Source: an uncultured Croceitalea sp. (lineage in GTDB: Bacteria > Bacteroidota > Bacteroidia > Flavobacteriales > Flavobacteriaceae). From it: a DNA stretch of 64,000 nucleotides. Within the stretch, counting starts at the first letter, position 1. Every line of letters starts with the position of its first letter. The notes under the pieces are model-generated. The model worked only from the letters and a program-made list of their open reading frames with translations. It did no database searches and was not told where the DNA came from. This document shows, piece by piece, positions 61,120 through 64,000 of this stretch. The stretch lies in NCBI GenBank assembly GCA_947494805.1, contig CANLWK010000001.1, positions 806,001-870,000 of the forward strand, read 5' to 3'. Both the position numbers and the translations under genes were made by a program.

Positions 61120-62493
61120 ATGAAACAGGTTTTTAACCGCATGCAAATTTCAAAAGTTTTTGGTCTTAGTCTACTCGTACTTTTTCAGTTCATTACAGTT
61201 TTAACGCATGCCCAGGAAGAGGCTGCAGTGTTGGAAGCTCCTGTGGAGGAGGTTGCTGTGTCTGGTGGTGATCCTGCTGTCGGTAAGCAGTTGTTCAATC
61301 AGAATTGTGCCGCGTGCCACGCCTTGAACCGAAAAATGACAGGTCCTGCTTTGGCTAATGTAGAAACACGTCTTTCAGAAGAAGAAGGTCTTGACAAAGA
61401 GTGGTTGTACGCTTGGATTAAAAATAGTGCGGGCATGATAGCATCGGGTGATGCTTATGCCAACAAAATTTACAATGAATACAATCAAGCGGCGATGACC
61501 GCTTTCCCGACATTGTCAAATGCTGATATTGATAATATATTGGCTTACACAGCTGCGCCACCTCCGGCACCTGCTGCGGCAGTCGCTGGACCAGTTGGAG
61601 AAGGTGTTTCTGCGGCATCTGGCGGAATATCAAACGAAATCATTTTGGGTGCGCTGGCATTGGTGTTTGGTTTGTTGGTGGTGATGCTCTTCTTGGTCAA
61701 TAATACCTTGAGAAGAATTGCAGAGGCCAATGGGGTTGAAATCGTAAAAGCCGGTGCTGGGAAAAGAACTCCGATTTGGAAAGCTTTTGTTCAAAATCAA
61801 TTTTTGGTATTCTGTTCTGTAATTGTACTTCTTTTAGGCAGTGCGTATTTTGCGTATGCATGGATGTCGCAAATAGGGATTGACCAGGGTTATGCTCCTG
61901 TGCAACCAATCCACTATTCACACAAGATTCATGCAGGCGACAATAAAATTGAGTGTAAATACTGTCACTCTTCTGCAAGGGTGTCAAAGCATTCGGGTAT
62001 TCCTTCTTTAAACGTCTGTATGAATTGTCATAAATCGATTTATGAGTATAACGGCAATCCTGAAGGACCAAGTGCTGAGGATTTGGCGAACGGTTATACG
62101 AATGAGTTCTATACCAAAGAGATAAAGAAGTTGTACAAAGCTGTCGGATGGGATGAAGAAAATCAAAAATATACGGGAGAATCACAGCCTGTGGAGTGGG
62201 TTAGAATACATAATCTTCCAGATTTTGCATATTTCAACCATTCACAGCACGTGACGGTAGGTAAGATTGAATGTCAAACCTGTCACGGGCCCGTTGAGGA
62301 AATGGAAATTATGTACCAATATTCTCCATTGACAATGGGTTGGTGTATCAATTGTCACCGTGAGACTGAAGTTCAGGTTGCGGATAACGGTTACTACGAA
62401 AAAATTCATACGGAGCTTTCTAAGAAGTACGGTGTCGAGAAGTTGACGGCAGCTCAAATGGGTGGATTGGAATGTGGTAAGTGCCACTATTAA
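61120..62493 (+). CDS. actA: Alternative complex III multihaem cytochrome c subunit ActA fused to a monohaem cytochrome
   Basis: A 457-residue protein with an N-terminal signal region (about 11-30) and six CxxCH motifs. The N-terminal cytochrome c domain has CAACH (63-67) and a Met ligand candidate in the AAMTAFPTLS region. Two membrane helices follow (about 170-195 and 225-247). The C-terminal part has five haem sites (CKYCH, CMNCH, CQTCH, CINCH, CGKCH), matching the pentahaem ActA. It oxidises menaquinol and passes electrons onward in place of cytochrome bc1. The operon continues with actB. Confidence 0.9.
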   Translation: MKQVFNRMQISKVFGLSLLVLFQFITVLTHAQEEAAVLEAPVEEVAVSGGDPAVGKQLFNQNCAACHALNRKMTGPALANVETRLSEEEGLDKEWLYAWIKNSAGMIASGDAYANKIYNEYNQAAMTAFPTLSNADIDNILAYTAAPPPAPAAAVAGPVGEGVSAASGGISNEIILGALALVFGLLVVMLFLVNNTLRRIAEANGVEIVKAGAGKRTPIWKAFVQNQFLVFCSVIVLLLGSAYFAYAWMSQIGIDQGYAPVQPIHYSHKIHAGDNKIECKYCHSSARVSKHSGIPSLNVCMNCHKSIYEYNGNPEGPSAEDLANGYTNEFYTKEIKKLYKAVGWDEENQKYTGESQPVEWVRIHNLPDFAYFNHSQHVTVGKIECQTCHGPVEEMEIMYQYSPLTMGWCINCHRETEVQVADNGYYEKIHTELSKKYGVEKLTAAQMGGLECGKCHY

Positions 62494-62522
62494 TCAAATA
62501 AGAAGTTATTTCAATAAGAAGT

Positions 62523-64000
62523 ATGGCATCAAACAAAAAATATTGGAAAAGTGAAGCGGAGTTGAATCCGAACGATTCCATTGTTGAGACGCTAAGGCAA
62601 AATGAATTTACAGAGCAAATACCTGTAGATGAATTTTTGGGAGACAAAGAAAATTTGGCCTCTTCATCGACCAATAGAAGAGATTTTCTGAAGTATGTTG
62701 GCTTTAGTACGGCTGCTGCATCTTTAGCGGCTTGTGAGGGTCCGGTCAAAAAGTCGATTCCTTATGTAATACAACCTGAGAGCATTGTGCCCGGTGTTGC
62801 CAATTATTATGCAACCTCGATTGCAGATGGTTTTGATTTTGCCAGTGTTTTGGTGAAGACCCGTGAAGGTCGTCCCATAAAAATTGAAAACAATGATAGA
62901 GCCAAAGTCAATGGTGGTGCTAATGCTCGTGTGAACGCATCTGTTCTCTCATTGTATGATAGTACTAGGGTTCAAGGGCCTATGCAGGGTGATGCAGCCA
63001 TTTCGTGGAATGATTTGGATGCCGCTGTGGTCAATGGCCTCAAGGCTGCCAGTAATTCTGGTAAGCAGATTGCTTTGTTGACGCAGTCTTATGCGAGTCC
63101 TTCAACAGCTAGACTAATTGAAGAGTTTTCAACAGTATATAATAATGTCAATCACGTAGTTTATGATGCCATTTCGGAAGATGCGGCATTAGAGGCATTT
63201 GATGCGGCTTATGGTGAGCGTGCTTTGGCAGACTATGATTTTGAAAAAGCAGATTTGATCATCTCGTTTGCGGCTGATTTCTTGGCAGATTGGCAAGGTG
63301 GGGGATATGATTCTGGTTATGCCAAAGGACGCGTGCCCAAAAAAGGCAAAATGTCGCGTCATGTGCAATTAGAGTCCAATATGTCACTTACTGGTGCTAA
63401 TGCCGATAGACGGGTCCCAATGAAGCCTTCTCAGGTAAAGGTTGCTTTGGCCAAGCTTTATGGTAAGTTAAATGGTAGTAACGTTGGTGGCGGTGACTCA
63501 TCCATTGATGGTGTTGTTGGTCAATTGACTGCTGAAATCAAAAAAGCTGGTTCAAAAGCTGTGGTTGTCTGTGGGTTGAATGATGTCAATGCGCAAGCAG
63601 TAACACTGGCTATTAATAAAATGTTACAAAGTGAGGCGTTTGATGCAGAACGTCCAAGGTATATTAGACAAGGTGACTCGGCCAAGGTGGGCAAACTGGT
63701 TACTGATATGAAAGCCGGTAAAGTAGGTGTTTTGCTGATTGATGGTGTGAACCCGTTGTATTCATTGCCGAATGCTGTTGATTTCGCTGAAGGTATTGAA
63801 AAAGTAAGCATGACGGTAAGTTGTTCTTTCAATTATGATGAAACGGCTCAAGGTGTCAGATATGTTGCCGCTGCTTCACATTATTTAGAATCTTGGGGTG
63901 ACCTTGAAATGAAAAAAGGACATTTCAGTCTAATGCAGCCTACCATTCGTGAATTGTTTGATACCAGACAATTTCAAACTTGTTTGTTGAAATGGATGGG
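62523..64000 (+). CDS. actB: Alternative complex III subunit ActB (molybdopterin oxidoreductase-like), 5' part
   Basis: 492 residues are seen; the gene runs past the window end. The start is MASNKKYWKSEAELNPNDS, then a Tat-like sequence NRRDFLKYVGFSTAAASLAAC located about 55 residues in, the TAT-variant arrangement known in ActB. The large domain that follows resembles molybdopterin oxidoreductases (VLVKTREGRPIKIENN, DYDFEKADLIISFAADFL) but in this family lacks molybdenum; the C-terminal Fe-S part is expected outside the window. It starts 29 bases after actA. Confidence 0.9.
   Translation, partial: MASNKKYWKSEAELNPNDSIVETLRQNEFTEQIPVDEFLGDKENLASSSTNRRDFLKYVGFSTAAASLAACEGPVKKSIPYVIQPESIVPGVANYYATSIADGFDFASVLVKTREGRPIKIENNDRAKVNGGANARVNASVLSLYDSTRVQGPMQGDAAISWNDLDAAVVNGLKAASNSGKQIALLTQSYASPSTARLIEEFSTVYNNVNHVVYDAISEDAALEAFDAAYGERALADYDFEKADLIISFAADFLADWQGGGYDSGYAKGRVPKKGKMSRHVQLESNMSLTGANADRRVPMKPSQVKVALAKLYGKLNGSNVGGGDSSIDGVVGQLTAEIKKAGSKAVVVCGLNDVNAQAVTLAINKMLQSEAFDAERPRYIRQGDSAKVGKLVTDMKAGKVGVLLIDGVNPLYSLPNAVDFAEGIEKVSMTVSCSFNYDETAQGVRYVAAASHYLESWGDLEMKKGHFSLMQPTIRELFDTRQFQTCLLKWM

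Noticed and set aside
1-64000. CRISPR arrays, prophage, insertion sequences, restriction or other defence genes
   Set aside because: None seen on either strand; no array of spaced repeats and no transposase, integrase or nuclease-methylase pair.

Overview
The window is a 64 kb piece of a bacterial chromosome from the phylum Bacteroidota, most likely a marine member of the Flavobacteriaceae. The evidence is gene content (alternative complex III genes actA/actB, DUF2723 and DUF5916 proteins, two-ExbD TonB-energising operon, HhH-extended ribosomal protein S2), promoters of the Bacteroidota type (TTTG, about 19 bp, TAnnTTTG) and a moderate-to-low GC content. I see no phage, insertion sequence, CRISPR array or plasmid gene; almost everything is core or lineage-specific chromosomal DNA.

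Layout. 1-6.8 kb: end of a sugar MFS transporter, Kdo transferase waaA, a DegT-type aminotransferase and galE (surface polysaccharide/LPS), a secreted amidohydrolase, a VOC protein and two small conserved proteins. 6.9-11 kb: sucA-sucB (TCA cycle). 11-13.5 kb: a retropepsin-like protein, TatD nuclease, type I asparaginase and tRNA-Ser(GGA). 13.6-17.6 kb: exbB, a membrane protein, exbD1, exbD2, then a second exbD1 followed by a 29-codon remnant of a second exbD2, and an outer-membrane barrel protein. 17.6-25 kb, all on the minus strand: pyrH, frr, an RND/MMPL transporter, asnS, rpoN and a PAP2-like membrane protein. 25-28.4 kb: an ECF sigma factor, a HEAT-repeat anti-sigma candidate and two DUF4097 proteins. 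28.4-33 kb: a secreted serine hydrolase, then tsf, rpsB, rpsI and rplM. 33-36 kb: a large DUF5916 outer-membrane protein. 36-42.4 kb: an aminotransferase, a flavin reductase-like protein, fahA, hmgA and hppD with a divergent marR, i.e. tyrosine degradation via homogentisate. 42.5-49.9 kb: small stress/unknown proteins, polA, a repeat-rich spacer, glycosylasparaginase and cutC. 49.9-55.4 kb: metallophosphoesterase, a cysteine-free thioredoxin and a 1115-residue DUF2723 membrane protein. 55.5-60.4 kb: tRNA-Gln(TTG) and rimP-nusA-infB behind a leader containing a terminator-like hairpin. 60.4-64 kb: a SPOR-domain protein and the start of the alternative complex III operon (actA, actB, the latter cut by the window end).

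The best leads are not a single new system but several specific oddities: a partial tandem duplication in the exbD operon with an in-frame remnant, a CxxC insert conserved in both ExbD1 copies, the HhH extension on S2, three GTAAC-N17-type ECF promoter candidates shared by the sigma factor gene, the DUF5916 gene and a DUF5694 gene, a terminator inside the rimP leader, a cluster of palindromes between hppD and marR, and a cysteine-free thioredoxin. Start codons were chosen by signal peptide, family alignment from memory and spacing; no search could be run.
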